A stretch of DNA of 64,000 nucleotides from Chlorogloeopsis sp038404745 (GTDB taxonomy: Bacteria; Cyanobacteriota; Cyanobacteriia; Cyanobacteriales; Nostocaceae), in assembly GCF_038404745.2 (NCBI RefSeq), contig NZ_JAYKTT020000012.1, positions 1 through 64,000 of the forward strand, written 5' to 3'. The notes beneath the pieces are model-generated. The model had not been told where the DNA came from. It ran no database searches and saw nothing but the letters and a program-made list of their open reading frames with translations. Both the position numbers and the translations under genes were made by a program. Below, in pieces: positions 1 to 8,504 of this stretch (the first letter of the stretch is position 1; every line of letters begins with the position of its first letter).

Positions 1-297
1 AGATTGGCATTGCGATCTACAAAAAATTCTACATCATCCACAAATCCCATCAAAGCACTCTTAAATTTTGCATATAAATAGTCATTGCTTTCGGTGATAA
101 TTTTTGTTCGTGGTAAGGACTTCAGTCCTAGTTTGAGAACTAAAGTCTTCACTACGAGCAAACATTTTTTATTCAATTTGATTAACCGGACATGATATAA
201 ATCCCTTGAATTTAATTCTGGAGATGTTCTCTTTAAAAATAACAATGACTGGTTTTTTCTAGAAGGAAAGACCAGTATATTGTTTTAATTTATCTGT

Positions 298-330
298 GCT
301 CCGATAGGAAGTACAAAATCCCATCGGAGC
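298..330. repeat. Stem-loop (inverted repeat)
   Basis: GCTCCGAT at 298-305 pairs with ATCGGAGC at 323-330. The stem is extended inward by GG/CC across one A-C mismatch and closes on an AT-rich loop. There is no T-run directly after it on either strand, so it is more likely a repeat or structured transcript than a simple terminator. It lies about 70 bases from the 3' end of the possible small gene at 400-501. Confidence 0.4.
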
Positions 331-399
331 GCTTGGTACAAGGACAGTATTGGGTTTGTAATCCCCATTCCAAACCCCTGTTCACTGTTCCCTTTTGAT

Positions 400-501
400 T
401 TACATGGCTATATTAACTACAGTCCAGTAAAGAACTAGTACGAGCAAAACACTTATCCACACAACAGCTTTGTTTTGAAATAAATTTGTGAGACGGTTCA
501 T
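400..501 (-). CDS. Possible 33-residue single-span membrane peptide
   Basis: Reading from ATG at 501 to TAA at 400 gives a 33-residue peptide starting MNRLTNLFQNKAVVW. It has a polar, positively charged N-terminus followed by about 18 hydrophobic residues (VVWISVLLVLVLYWTVV), the layout of a one-helix membrane subunit. I do not recognise it as any known small photosystem, cytochrome b6f or NDH subunit. No clear Shine-Dalgarno sequence precedes the ATG (the upstream bases read AAACACGCCT). The case rests only on the peptide's membrane-like pattern; it could be a chance open frame. Conservation of the peptide in related cyanobacteria would decide. Confidence 0.3.
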   Translation of the reverse strand: MNRLTNLFQNKAVVWISVLLVLVLYWTVVNIAM

Positions 502-1266
502 AGGCGTGTTTTTAGAATCGATTTTGAATGAGTAGATTCAGTACAAGGGATTAAGGAATAGGACGTTAATCTATCGCCCTATACCTCACCTTCTTCTTTA
601 GAATTAAGCAAAGGCTACCCCTATTCCCGATTAGTTATCAAAGTCTCTTACCCTAGCAGCAGTAATTGCGGCGGCGTTAACCATTTTTATTGGCTTGTCA
701 ATTGCCTCGCAAGTGCTAGTTATCTATATTCTAACGATTTCACCTGTATTTTGCAGGATAAAAACACTTATTTTCGCAATCTAATTACAAAAATAGTAAA
801 GATGATTTTTTGGCTATCAGCATTAAGTGACAATATGATCAAAGTACCATCAATTCAATTTAAGAGTGAATTCTGAGATTAAGTTTCAGATTATTATTTC
901 TTCTAACTTTGTTATTTATGTATATAATTTCAGTGAAGTTACATTTTTATATCTCATGTACTCCAGACTATTTATATTTATCATAAATATATTTGATGAA
1001 TTAAGTTGTCATCTCCCATAAGATATAAACAATATGAACGTACAGAAGATTTTAAGTTAATTAAAATAACTTTTTCCTCCTGGGAGAATATGATTTCCTC
1101 ACCTTGGGTAGACAAATTTTTTCTTGGAGAAACTATAAAGTTTGTATTATTCCCAATTCGAGAAAGTGTGCTAATCAAGCTCTCAGATTAAGTGAGTCGC
1201 TTAAAAACACTTTTTCGAGAAAAATAAACTCATTTTAATTCTCATCTTAACTTTCAGGAGTCTTTT

Positions 1267-2394
1267 ATGCGAATTGCTCAGATTGCCCCGCTTTGGGAGA
1301 GAGTTCCACCTCCAGGCTATGGCGGTACAGAACTAGTAGTGGGGTTGCTAACCGATGAACTAGTCCGACGTGGACATGAAGTCAGGCTATTTGCATCAGG
1401 AGACTCTATTACATTAGCCAAGCTTGAATCAGTTCATCCCCGTGCATTAAGACTAGACTCTACAGTAAAAGAGTACGGCATTTATGAAATGTTGCAACTA
1501 GCTTGGGTATTTGAACGGGCAGAAGAGTTTGATGTGATTCACTCACACATGGGTTGTAGTGCTCTACCTTATACAAAATTAGTAAATACACCCACAATTA
1601 CTACGTTGCATGGTATCTTTACACCTGACAACGAAAAGATGTTTCAACATGCAAAATCTCAACCCTACGTAAGTATTTCTAATGCACAGCGCGAACCAAG
1701 ATTAGGGTTGAACTATGCAGCAACTGTATATAATGGCATTGATGTCAGCAGCCATAAATTTCATCCCCAACCAGAACAAGAGCCTTACCTAGCATTTTTA
1801 GGTCGAATTTCACCAGAGAAGGGAACGCACATAGCCATACAAATAGCTAAACAAGCTGGTTGGCGATTAAAAATGGCGGGTAAGGTGGATGTTGTTGATG
1901 TGGAGTATTTTGAGCGGGAGATTAAGCCTTTCATTGATGGCGAGCAAATTCAGTACTTGGGCGAAGCAAATCATGTTCAGAAAAACGCCCTGATGGGAGG
2001 TGCAGTAGCAACTCTATTTACTATCACCTGGCGAGAACCGTTTGGATTAGTGATGGTAGAGTCAATGGCAGCAGGAACACCAGTTATCGCCATGAATTTT
2101 GGCTCTGTTCCAGAAGTAATTGCCCACGGTAAAACTGGCTTTATTTGTAACAGCATTGAAGAATGTGTCAGTGCTGTGAGCAAAGTAACTGAGTTAGATC
2201 GTCATGTCTGCCGAGAGCACGTTGAGAACAATTTCAGCGTACAAAAAATGGTAGATGGCTATGAAGCTGTCTATCGACAAATTGTGGCAGAACGGTTAGC
2301 TCAAAATGGCAAAGTCACCATATTTGATGACTTTAAGAACAAGCAGCAACTAAACGAACATATTCGTTTACCAAAGTTGCGTTCAAAAATGTAA
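1267..2394 (+). CDS. Family 4 glycosyltransferase (GT-B fold)
   Basis: 375 residues, usual length for a GT4 enzyme. It is predicted to transfer a sugar from an activated donor to an acceptor (exopolysaccharide, glycolipid or protein) on the cytoplasmic side. The N-terminal half begins MRIAQIAPLWERVPPPGYGG, the glycine-rich acceptor-side start typical of the family. The C-terminal half carries the donor-side pieces: AFLGRISPEKGTHIAI, where E and K contact the nucleotide sugar, and EPFGLVMVESMAAGTPVIA, the EX7E motif with both glutamates present. ATG follows 'caggagtc', a reasonable ribosome site. It stands alone, ends at a clear dyad (2406-2435) and faces a convergent gene. Donor and acceptor cannot be told from sequence; close relatives are often annotated simply as GT4. 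Confidence 0.9.
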   Translation: MRIAQIAPLWERVPPPGYGGTELVVGLLTDELVRRGHEVRLFASGDSITLAKLESVHPRALRLDSTVKEYGIYEMLQLAWVFERAEEFDVIHSHMGCSALPYTKLVNTPTITTLHGIFTPDNEKMFQHAKSQPYVSISNAQREPRLGLNYAATVYNGIDVSSHKFHPQPEQEPYLAFLGRISPEKGTHIAIQIAKQAGWRLKMAGKVDVVDVEYFEREIKPFIDGEQIQYLGEANHVQKNALMGGAVATLFTITWREPFGLVMVESMAAGTPVIAMNFGSVPEVIAHGKTGFICNSIEECVSAVSKVTELDRHVCREHVENNFSVQKMVDGYEAVYRQIVAERLAQNGKVTIFDDFKNKQQLNEHIRLPKLRSKM

Positions 2395-2405
2395 TTAACT
2401 CATTC

Positions 2406-2435
2406 GTAATTCGTAATTACTGCATTACGAATTAC
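2406..2435. terminator. Bidirectional terminator-like hairpin
   Basis: A perfect 12-bp inverted repeat (GTAATTCGTAAT at 2406-2417, ATTACGAATTAC at 2424-2435, 6-base loop) sits between two convergent genes, 11 bases after the glycosyltransferase stop and 12 before the stop of the minus-strand gene. The stem is AT-rich, so it may be weak, but the placement fits shared termination. Confidence 0.6.
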
Positions 2436-2447
2436 AAATAGATTAAT

Positions 2448-2963
2448 TTACGCCGCCCCTGTTGGTTCGACATAGCCTTGCAAATTCTCTGGTTCAAATT
2501 GACGTAGAATTCGGGTTGCCTGACGAGTTAATTCTTCAGTACCTTTAACAACAATCAGATATTTGCCCTCATTCAAGCGGTTGCGGTAAGGCAGCGCATC
2601 CCCACTACCAACAGTCAAGCCGACTTCTCCACCGACTAAGTATGCACCCAAAGCACCAGCAGCGGCTCCTAAAATTCCACCGAAAATATGATTGCCAAAG
2701 CTGCCAATAGGAAATATTTCGATGCCTGTTAAAACGTTAAAGGCATAACCTGCTATAAAACCGAAAGGAATCAGCCAGATTGAAAGGCGCTTTGCTCCTT
2801 TTTTTGCTTGTAAATTGGGGTTTATTAGCCCATACTCATCAGCGCTTTTGTAACCTTGACCTAAAATATCCACTTGGTTTGTAGGTAAACCTTCTTTTTC
2901 TAAAGCAGAGTAGGCTTCCTCGGCTCTAATTCTATCTGGTAAAACTGCAACAAGATAATTCAT
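2448..2963 (-). CDS. Conserved membrane protein with glycine-zipper segment
   Basis: I start the protein at the internal ATG (2963), giving 171 residues beginning MNYLVAVLPDRIRAEEAYSA; an ATG 36 bases upstream would add an unrelated 12-residue leader. The first 50 residues look like the alpha/beta module of general-stress 17M-like proteins (VLPDRIRAEEAYSALEKEG, then VDILGQGY). The middle has two hydrophobic stretches (SIWLIPFGFIAGYAFNVLTG and HIFGGILGAAAGALGAYLVGG) with GxxxG repeats, as in glycine-zipper membrane segments. The C-terminus repeats a short alpha/beta pattern (GKYLIVVKGTEELTRQATRIL). Proteins of this plan are common in cyanobacteria and have no assigned function. It is convergent with the GT4 gene. 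Confidence 0.7.
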   Translation of the reverse strand: MNYLVAVLPDRIRAEEAYSALEKEGLPTNQVDILGQGYKSADEYGLINPNLQAKKGAKRLSIWLIPFGFIAGYAFNVLTGIEIFPIGSFGNHIFGGILGAAAGALGAYLVGGEVGLTVGSGDALPYRNRLNEGKYLIVVKGTEELTRQATRILRQFEPENLQGYVEPTGAA

Positions 2964-3198
2964 GATGTTATGCCAAAGTAATGATATCTTCCCACTCATT
3001 TAAAACAGAAGTTGGCTTTTGCGATCGCTCAATCTACAAGCCACTTTTTTAATCAAACGATAAGAATCAGTAATGGTTGAAAACTTCAACCTAGAGAGAG
3101 AACTTTGGCATAGAGATAAAAATAATCACCTGAGTAGGTTTGGGCTACGATAATAACGACTACAATAAAGATGAGATACCTGAGGTGGAGTTCTGGCA

Positions 3199-3774
3199 GT
3201 GGGCTTATTTGATGATTTGAGTCGATTTCTAGAAAATCGTTTAGAAGAATTCTTGCGAAGTAACCCACATTTGGAGCTAGAAGCGTTGTTAGAACAACTA
3301 CGCGAGCAAGAAGAAGACACTTTAAAGCTGATTGCAGATTTGCAATTGCAAGAGAAGCGATCGCAAGAAGAAATTCTCTCCACTGCTCAAGAAATCCAAA
3401 AGTGGCACATCCGCGTCCAAAAAGCCAAAGCGAATAATAGACAAGATTTAGCGGCGGCGGCAGGTGAGCGAGAAGCCACACTGTTACGCCAAGGCAATCA
3501 GCTTTGGGGACATATGCAAGGATTGAAGGAACGCATCAGCCAAGCACAAGATTTACTGCGAAAAATTCAACAACGGCGACAGGAAGTACAAGCAAAAGCC
3601 GCCGAAGCCCAGACAGCGCGTGCCAAAGCTCAAGCCCAGCAACGCTTAGAAACTTCTGGTTGGTGGAATCAACCCCAAACTGATTACAGTGGCTACGATC
3701 CCCTAGAGGAGAAATTCCGGCGTTGGGAAACAGAGGCTGAGTTGGAACAGATGAAGCGGAATATGGGAAAGTAG
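3199..3774 (+). CDS. TIGR04376 family protein, coiled-coil, cyanobacteria-specific
   Basis: 191 residues from a GTG start that follows 'gaggtggag', a good ribosome site 8 bases upstream. The N-terminus MGLFDDLSRFLENRLEEFL and the following ELEALLEQLREQEEDTLKLI are characteristic of the cyanobacterial family TIGR04376. From about residue 30 to 150 the protein is a long heptad-rich, Glu/Gln/Arg/Lys-rich coiled coil (for example LREQEEDTLKLIADLQLQE). The C-terminus is short and carries GWWNQP and YDPLEEKFRRWE. There are no membrane spans or signal peptide, so it should be a soluble scaffold-like protein. Function is unknown. It is transcribed alone; the following 720 bases contain repeats only. 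Confidence 0.8.
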   Translation: MGLFDDLSRFLENRLEEFLRSNPHLELEALLEQLREQEEDTLKLIADLQLQEKRSQEEILSTAQEIQKWHIRVQKAKANNRQDLAAAAGEREATLLRQGNQLWGHMQGLKERISQAQDLLRKIQQRRQEVQAKAAEAQTARAKAQAQQRLETSGWWNQPQTDYSGYDPLEEKFRRWETEAELEQMKRNMGK

Positions 3775-4282
3775 GGATGAGAAGACAGGAGGCAGAGGGC
3801 GTAAACTTTTTGTCTCTATTTTATAGGTTTTCTGTGGAAAGTCATATCTTGCACCTGCACCCTATAAGGGTGAAGCTAGACAACCAAAGCCTGCTTACAT
3901 AGGCTAAAAATAAGGTATCAGCTAACTACCTGTTTTACTAGATTTGGGGCTGCTTGAATTGGTAACTAGTCCGAAGCGATCACACAGCTATTTTATGCAG
4001 TTAAACTTCTCCAAGAGCTACAACCAGTTGTAGGATGTGTTGTCGCGTAGCGCAACGCATCATCCTAGTATAGTTGTAAATTACAAGGGCGGGTTTTGTT
4101 TCAATCTCTAGCTCAAACCGAAAGGATATCTGCTAAACTCGCTCCGACAAAAAATTGTGGTTCAAATAAATGAAATTTACTGTAAGTTCTAACCAGCAAA
4201 AAGGTTGATCGCTTTCTCATTTCAGTAAATTGCGCATTTATAAAAGCGATCGCACTCCTAAATCAGCCAACACAAAAACACA

Positions 4283-4486
4283 GATCCCCGACTTTTATAA
4301 GTCATCCCGCCTAGAACTTAAGTTCTGGGCTGATAGCATAAGCCACTCAAGTGGACTGAAATTTTTGTTGAGTCTACTTCAGTAGACTTTAACTATTAGT
4401 CAGAGAATTTATTCTCTGGCGCTATAGCAACGAAGCGAGAGATTAAAAGATGTGGGTAATGACAAGCTTTTATAAAAGTCGGGATC
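4283..4486. repeat. Nested palindromic repeat element (about 200 bp)
   Basis: An outer inverted repeat (gatccccgacttttata at 4283-4299 and tataaaagtcgggatc at 4471-4486, one extra C on the left) encloses three separate small palindromes: AGAACTTAAGTTCT at 4313-4326, AGTCTACTTCAGTAGACT at 4371-4388 and CAGAGAATTTATTCTCTG at 4401-4418. The left portion (agttctgggctga) resembles 'aagttcctggctga' near 19098-19111. The element lies immediately 3' of the G6PD-like gene, and its transcript would fold into a multi-hairpin structure. The rest of the 3775-4496 gap includes a short palindromic stretch around 4032-4069 (gatgtgttgtcgcgtagcgcaacgcatcatcc) and no gene. Confidence 0.65.
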
Positions 4487-4496
4487 TTACAGAAGA

Positions 4497-5879
4497 TTAC
4501 TCCCTTGGCAATGAATTGTACCAGCGATCGCCTGCCAACAACAGTTTATCTGCTTCTGGTGGCCCCCAGGTATTCGGCTCGTACTCGTAAACGGGTGTGA
4601 CGTTATCGAGAATTGGCTGAACTATTCGCCATTCCTCTTCTACGGTATCCTCTCGTACAAACAAAGTCGGATCGCCCCGCATCGCATCGCCCAATAAACG
4701 TTCATAAGGTTCCATCTCGTCGCCACCTCCATAAAACGCCAACAGTTCCACCGCAGATCCGATCATGGCTTCTCCTGGGATTTTAGTGCGAGCGCCCAAT
4801 CCCACGATTACCTCCGGATCTAATAGAAAACGAACATAATTGGTGTTTTCTTTTCCTCCCTCCTTAAACACATCTAGAGGTGGACACTTGAGCTTAACCA
4901 TCACCTCAGTAGTCTTGACAGGCAATTTTTTTCCAGCTCTAATATAAATGGGAATTCCTGACCATTGCCAGGTATCGATAAATAGACGAACGGCAGCAAA
5001 GGTTTCTACCTGGGAATCAGCAGCTACACCCTCCTCATGGCGATAACCCTGAAACTGTCCGCGAATTATGTCATTGGGTTCGAGCGATCGCACTGCTTTA
5101 AGAATCCGCACTTTTTCATCTCGGATGGCATCGGTTGCGGTACTGGCGGGAGCATCCATGCAAACTGAAGCTAGCACTTGCAGCATATGGTTTTGTACCA
5201 CATCTCGAATTGCGCCTGTTTCATCATAGAACTTTCCCCTTCCTTGAATGCCAAAGTTCTCTGCCATGACAATTTGCACGCTTTCGATGTAGTTGCGATT
5301 CCAAATAGGTTCTAGAAAGGAGTTGGCAAATCGAAAATAGAGCAAGTTCAGCAGTGGTTCTTTACCTAGATAGTGATCGATCCGGTAGATCGATGATTCG
5401 GGAAAAACCGATCCGAGAATTTGATTTAACTCGCGTGCTGATTCCAAATCCCTTCCGAATGGTTTTTCAATAACCACGCGGGCATTTTTAGCACAGCCTG
5501 ACTTACCTAATCCTTCTACTACTTGTGCAAACAGGCTGGGCGGAATTGCTAGGTAGTAGAGTGGACAAGTGGCATTACCAAGGGCTTGACGTAATTTTTC
5601 GTAAGTTTCTGGTTTGTTGTAGTCACCAGAAACGTACTGGAGCAGTGAAGAAAGTTTCTCAAATGCTGCTTGATTTACACCACTATGATGTTCTAGGCTA
5701 TCACGCGCTCGTTCTCTCAGTTGATCTGTCGTCCAAGCTCGCCCGGCAACCCCAATCACCGGGGCATTAAGATTACCCCGCCGTACCATTGCCTGAAGAC
5801 TGGGAAAAATTTTCTTGTAGGCAAGATCGCCTGTCGCCCCAAAAAATACAAGTGCGTCTGAATGAAGAGTTGTCATCAC
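4497..5879 (-). CDS. Glucose-6-phosphate dehydrogenase-like protein (short paralogue)
   Basis: Predicted to oxidise glucose 6-phosphate to 6-phosphogluconolactone with NADP+. The N-terminal Rossmann motif reads ALVFFGATGDLAYKKIFPSL, and the active-site signature reads RIDHYLGKEPLLNLLYFRF, with the catalytic histidine and substrate lysine in place. KKLPVKTTEVMVK and the C-terminal DAMRGDPTLFVREDTVEEEW stretch are also family features. At 460 residues it is shorter than the usual cyanobacterial Zwf (about 510), and its dinucleotide motif (GATGDLAYKK) differs from the common GASGDLTxRKL. The allosteric partner gene opcA, usually beside the main zwf, is absent. I therefore read it as a second G6PD paralogue rather than the heterocyst housekeeping enzyme. 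Two adjacent ATGs at the start; either could be used. Confidence 0.85.
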   Translation of the reverse strand: MMTTLHSDALVFFGATGDLAYKKIFPSLQAMVRRGNLNAPVIGVAGRAWTTDQLRERARDSLEHHSGVNQAAFEKLSSLLQYVSGDYNKPETYEKLRQALGNATCPLYYLAIPPSLFAQVVEGLGKSGCAKNARVVIEKPFGRDLESARELNQILGSVFPESSIYRIDHYLGKEPLLNLLYFRFANSFLEPIWNRNYIESVQIVMAENFGIQGRGKFYDETGAIRDVVQNHMLQVLASVCMDAPASTATDAIRDEKVRILKAVRSLEPNDIIRGQFQGYRHEEGVAADSQVETFAAVRLFIDTWQWSGIPIYIRAGKKLPVKTTEVMVKLKCPPLDVFKEGGKENTNYVRFLLDPEVIVGLGARTKIPGEAMIGSAVELLAFYGGGDEMEPYERLLGDAMRGDPTLFVREDTVEEEWRIVQPILDNVTPVYEYEPNTWGPPEADKLLLAGDRWYNSLPRE

Positions 5880-6116
5880 GAGCCTCTTGAGAGATGTAGT
5901 TTGAGCAAGCAGTCAAAGAGTGCTGTGTTTAACACGATAATCGGGACAGATTTGCTGATCGCCATGATCGCGATCGATGCCATCATACCTAATAACTGTA
6001 ACAGTGAGTGCGATCGCGCTACATATTCTATGCATCTACTGACAAATCATTGTGATGGATGCCTTGATACAATTCAGACGCACCATAGTGATTTTCAATC
6101 CAAAATCTAAAATTTT

Positions 6117-6857
6117 ATGACATTCCCAGTTTATTTTTATTTGGGGTCTTTGCGGATACATCCGCATATTTTCTTTGAATCTTTGGCTTATACTATAGCG
6201 TTACGTTTAATATTACGTAATGTCCGTAATGATTCTATTACACCAGCGCAACGGACTTCTATTATTGTTATTGGAATGTTCGGTGCTCTTGTTGGTGCGA
6301 AAGTACTAGTTTTACTACAATATATTGATTTATTGTGGAAAAATTCCCAGCTTTTTTTATTACTATCTCTACAAGGAAAAACCATAGTAGGGGCGCTCTT
6401 AGGCGCAGTAATTGGTGTAGAAATTACTAAAAAAATTATTGGTATTAATCGCTCTACAGATGATGTATTTGTTTATCCACTCATTATAGGAACAGCAATT
6501 GGACGCATTGGTTGTTTTCTTACCGGATTGAGCGATCGCACTTACGGAATAGCAACCACATTACCTTGGGGTGTGGATTTTGGTGATGGCATTCTTCGCC
6601 ATCCTACACAGTTGTATGAAATTATATTTTTAATCATCTTATTAATATTTATACGTCTTCGTAGTAACTACCAATACAAGGAAGATGATTTATTTAAATT
6701 TTATTTAGTTTTATATTTAATCTTTAGATTTTTGATAGATTTTATAAAACCAGATTTTCGTATTTTTTTGGGGATGAGTGCAATTCAAATTGCCTGTCTA
6801 TGCGCTATCGTGTATTATTGGCGCACTATTCCTCAGATGTTACGATTAAAAGCATAA
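6117..6857 (+). CDS. Lgt-family membrane protein (divergent prolipoprotein diacylglyceryl transferase-like)
   Basis: 246 residues with about seven hydrophobic spans. Recognisable Lgt family pieces are the MFGALVGAKV segment, GKTIVGALLGA and HPTQLYE near the C-terminal half. The signature block is altered: instead of GRxxNFxNxE it reads GRIGCFLTGLSDRTYG, keeping the arginine but losing both asparagines and the glutamate. That argues against ordinary lipoprotein modification, for which the genome presumably has another gene; a related lipid or isoprenoid chemistry is possible. ATG at 6117 follows 'aaaattt', with no strong ribosome site. The stop is 3 bases before the next ATG, so it is translationally linked to the ABC permease downstream. 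Both genes are more AT-rich than their neighbours. Confidence 0.75.
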   Translation: MTFPVYFYLGSLRIHPHIFFESLAYTIALRLILRNVRNDSITPAQRTSIIVIGMFGALVGAKVLVLLQYIDLLWKNSQLFLLLSLQGKTIVGALLGAVIGVEITKKIIGINRSTDDVFVYPLIIGTAIGRIGCFLTGLSDRTYGIATTLPWGVDFGDGILRHPTQLYEIIFLIILLIFIRLRSNYQYKEDDLFKFYLVLYLIFRFLIDFIKPDFRIFLGMSAIQIACLCAIVYYWRTIPQMLRLKA

Positions 6858-6860
6858 AGC

Positions 6861-7436
6861 ATGGGACATAGTATATTTTTAGACTTTTTATCTAGCTTAC
6901 AATTATTATTTGTTGGCTACATTCCTGCCGCAATTTTAGGAATTTTAATTGGAAGTTTAATTGGAACTAATCCAGTGGTTTATCAAGTAAGTAAGCGTTT
7001 TTTACAAATCCCTTACAGTATGCCTTCTATAGCTTTAGTACCGCTTGCTTTAATCTTGTTTCGAGAATTAGAAGTAGCAACAAGTGTCGTTGTATTCTCA
7101 AGTGCTGTTTGGCCATTAACTATTAAAACGGCTGCTGGTATGCGAAAATCTCGAATTGAAGGTAATAGTCTTAGGATCGCAATAAATTGTATATTTGATG
7201 CCTTAAAGATTGGTGTCTGGGTAGCTTGGTTTACAGTCATTGCTATAGAAATGTTGACAGTTGGTAAGGGATTAGGTTTTTTTATTTGGAATAGTTATAG
7301 ATCCGGTAACAATAGTAGCCTGATCGAAGGTATAATTTACGTCGGCACAATTGGATTTTTACTAAATCAGCTACTAGAAATTACAGGAAATACTCTTTCG
7401 CGGCTTGCCTCAGAAGGTAAAAAATCTGAACTTTAA
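6861..7436 (+). CDS. ABC transporter permease, SsuC/TauC-type, short orphan
   Basis: 191 residues, about five or six membrane helices, belonging to the BPD_transp_1 inner-membrane component family used in nitrate, sulfonate and taurine importers. Supporting segments are AAILGILIGSLIGTNP near the start, PSIALVPLALILF, the cytoplasmic coupling-loop region (about residues 90-115) and GLGFFIWNSYRSG, which corresponds to the GLGxxI element of SsuC relatives. It is shorter than typical permeases (about 250-280) because the first helix and N-terminal tail are missing. No ATPase or substrate-binding gene lies beside it. Starting 3 bases after the Lgt-like gene, it forms a two-gene operon whose joint role is unknown. 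Confidence 0.7.
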   Translation: MGHSIFLDFLSSLQLLFVGYIPAAILGILIGSLIGTNPVVYQVSKRFLQIPYSMPSIALVPLALILFRELEVATSVVVFSSAVWPLTIKTAAGMRKSRIEGNSLRIAINCIFDALKIGVWVAWFTVIAIEMLTVGKGLGFFIWNSYRSGNNSSLIEGIIYVGTIGFLLNQLLEITGNTLSRLASEGKKSEL

Positions 7437-7646
7437 AACTCATGTTTCCTGGAAGAACTATCGTGAATACTGATAGGAAAATTTACTTATTTATTTAATG
7501 GTTACTAATCCATTCCCACCGAGCTGAAAATAAGTTTGATGAATTTCTATTCCTACCCGCAATTACCTATTTTGCGCTTTGACAAATAGTGTTTGTTCAA
7601 AGAAGTCAGAGTAATTAAGTAGGTGGAAACAACCTTTTACCTTCTG

Positions 7647-7772
7647 CCTACCTACGGAAGCCGTACCTACCCTACCCTGCGGGAACCCCTTTCGGGGAAC
7701 GGGAACAGCTTCGCTGAACGGAAGCCGCTAGCTAACGCAACGCCTTACGGCGAACGCGTCTACCGCTTCTAC
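7647..7772. repeat. Dispersed repeat, family with core CGCTAGCTAACGCAACGCC
   Basis: A run of small inverted repeats and purine/pyrimidine modules: 'cctacggaagccg', 'ggaacccctttcggggaac', 'cagcttcgctgaacg', then the core cgctagctaacgcaacgcc and acggcgaacgcg. The same core recurs at 38857-38893 and 60842-60874. An open frame of 73 codons runs through it (7623-7844) but is just repeat. The remainder of the 7437-7935 gap holds another low-complexity repeat at 7868-7905 ('ctgcgcccctctgcgcttcctctgtg') and nothing gene-like. Confidence 0.75.
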
Positions 7773-7935
7773 TGCCATCTGCCTTCTACTTATGACGGAA
7801 CCCAATTAAAATCTCTAAAAATTAATTGTTTCTGTTTTCAGTAACGGAATGATTCAAAAAAATATCTGCGCCCCTCTGCGCTTCCTCTGTGTTCCTCTGC
7901 GTTTCAAAAAATTACCTATTTGATTAAAAAATTCA

Positions 7936-8265
7936 ATGTCACGAAGAACCAAATTTAGTAACCTGATTGCAGGTATTATCCTAGTAATAGGAATGCATCT
8001 TGTAGTAACTTCAACTTTATTTGCTCTTGTGTTGTTACTATCAATGATTAACTATACACAAATAAATATTATCGAGCAAATTTTTATAATATATTTTTTT
8101 GGTATTGGCATAACTCAAATTATATATATTATCCCTGTTGCTTTAAAGCTAAACAGACAAAAACGAACAGCTTTGATGCACGGAGTTATTATCGGTGCAG
8201 TTCTCACTGCTTTAATTAATGGTGGTTATTGGCTATTTTTATTCAGCCTCTATTCTCCAAGATAA
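7936..8265 (+). CDS. Small multi-span membrane protein of unknown function
   Basis: 109 residues, with three to four hydrophobic helices (IAGIILVIGMHLVVTSTLFA, then LLLSMINY; IFIIYFFGIGITQIIYIIPV; and MHGVIIGAVLTALINGGYWL) and basic ends (MSRRTK; KLNRQKR between helices). The positive-inside pattern suggests a cytoplasmic N-terminus. I do not recognise a named family; small proteins of this plan are often annotated as hypothetical in Nostocales. ATG follows an AT-rich leader with no strong ribosome site. It is transcribed alone between repeat-filled gaps, with RelA/SpoT convergent downstream. Confidence 0.6.
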   Translation: MSRRTKFSNLIAGIILVIGMHLVVTSTLFALVLLLSMINYTQINIIEQIFIIYFFGIGITQIIYIIPVALKLNRQKRTALMHGVIIGAVLTALINGGYWLFLFSLYSPR

Positions 8266-8504
8266 TAAACATTCAAGTTTTCATCAAGGAATATAAATCA
8301 GGAGATAAATCTGATTTCTTGCATTACTTAAATATTTAAATTTTTGACTAGCTAAAGTTCCTTTATAGAAACTTTATTTATTGATTTTCAAATCTTTTCT
8401 CCATCGCTAGATTTGATTTAGTAAAAAACACGCGAATCTACATCATGGTAAATGATACCGCCTCGAAAAGCACCCTGTAACTTTGAATTAATTATGCAAC
8501 TAAA

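Larger units (their letters stand above)
1..1266. other. Long intergenic region, no convincing gene
   Basis: About 1.27 kb of AT-rich DNA before the first solid gene. It holds a dyad at 298-330, a possible 33-codon reading frame on the minus strand at 400-501, and a short repeat-like stretch near 113-165 in which forms of 'aggacttcagtcct' and 'aaagtcttcactacgagc' occur, a type of dispersed repeat common in Nostocales. An open frame of 61 codons at 1006-1191 has no recognisable family, no good ribosome site and skewed AT-driven composition, so I do not call it a gene. The left edge may contain the end of a gene outside the window, but I could not identify one. Confidence 0.5.

Noticed and set aside
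1006..1191. 61-codon open frame with an antisense open frame
   Set aside because: AT-rich chance opening, no ribosome site, no recognisable family.
5862..6110. 82-codon open frame upstream of the Lgt-like gene
   Set aside because: Overlaps the start of the divergent G6PD gene and HIP1-rich DNA; unconvincing composition.
7623..7844. 73-codon open frame on the plus strand
   Set aside because: It runs straight through a dispersed repeat that recurs at 38.8 and 60.8 kb; the peptide is translated repeat, rich in Pro/Arg/Gly, with no family.
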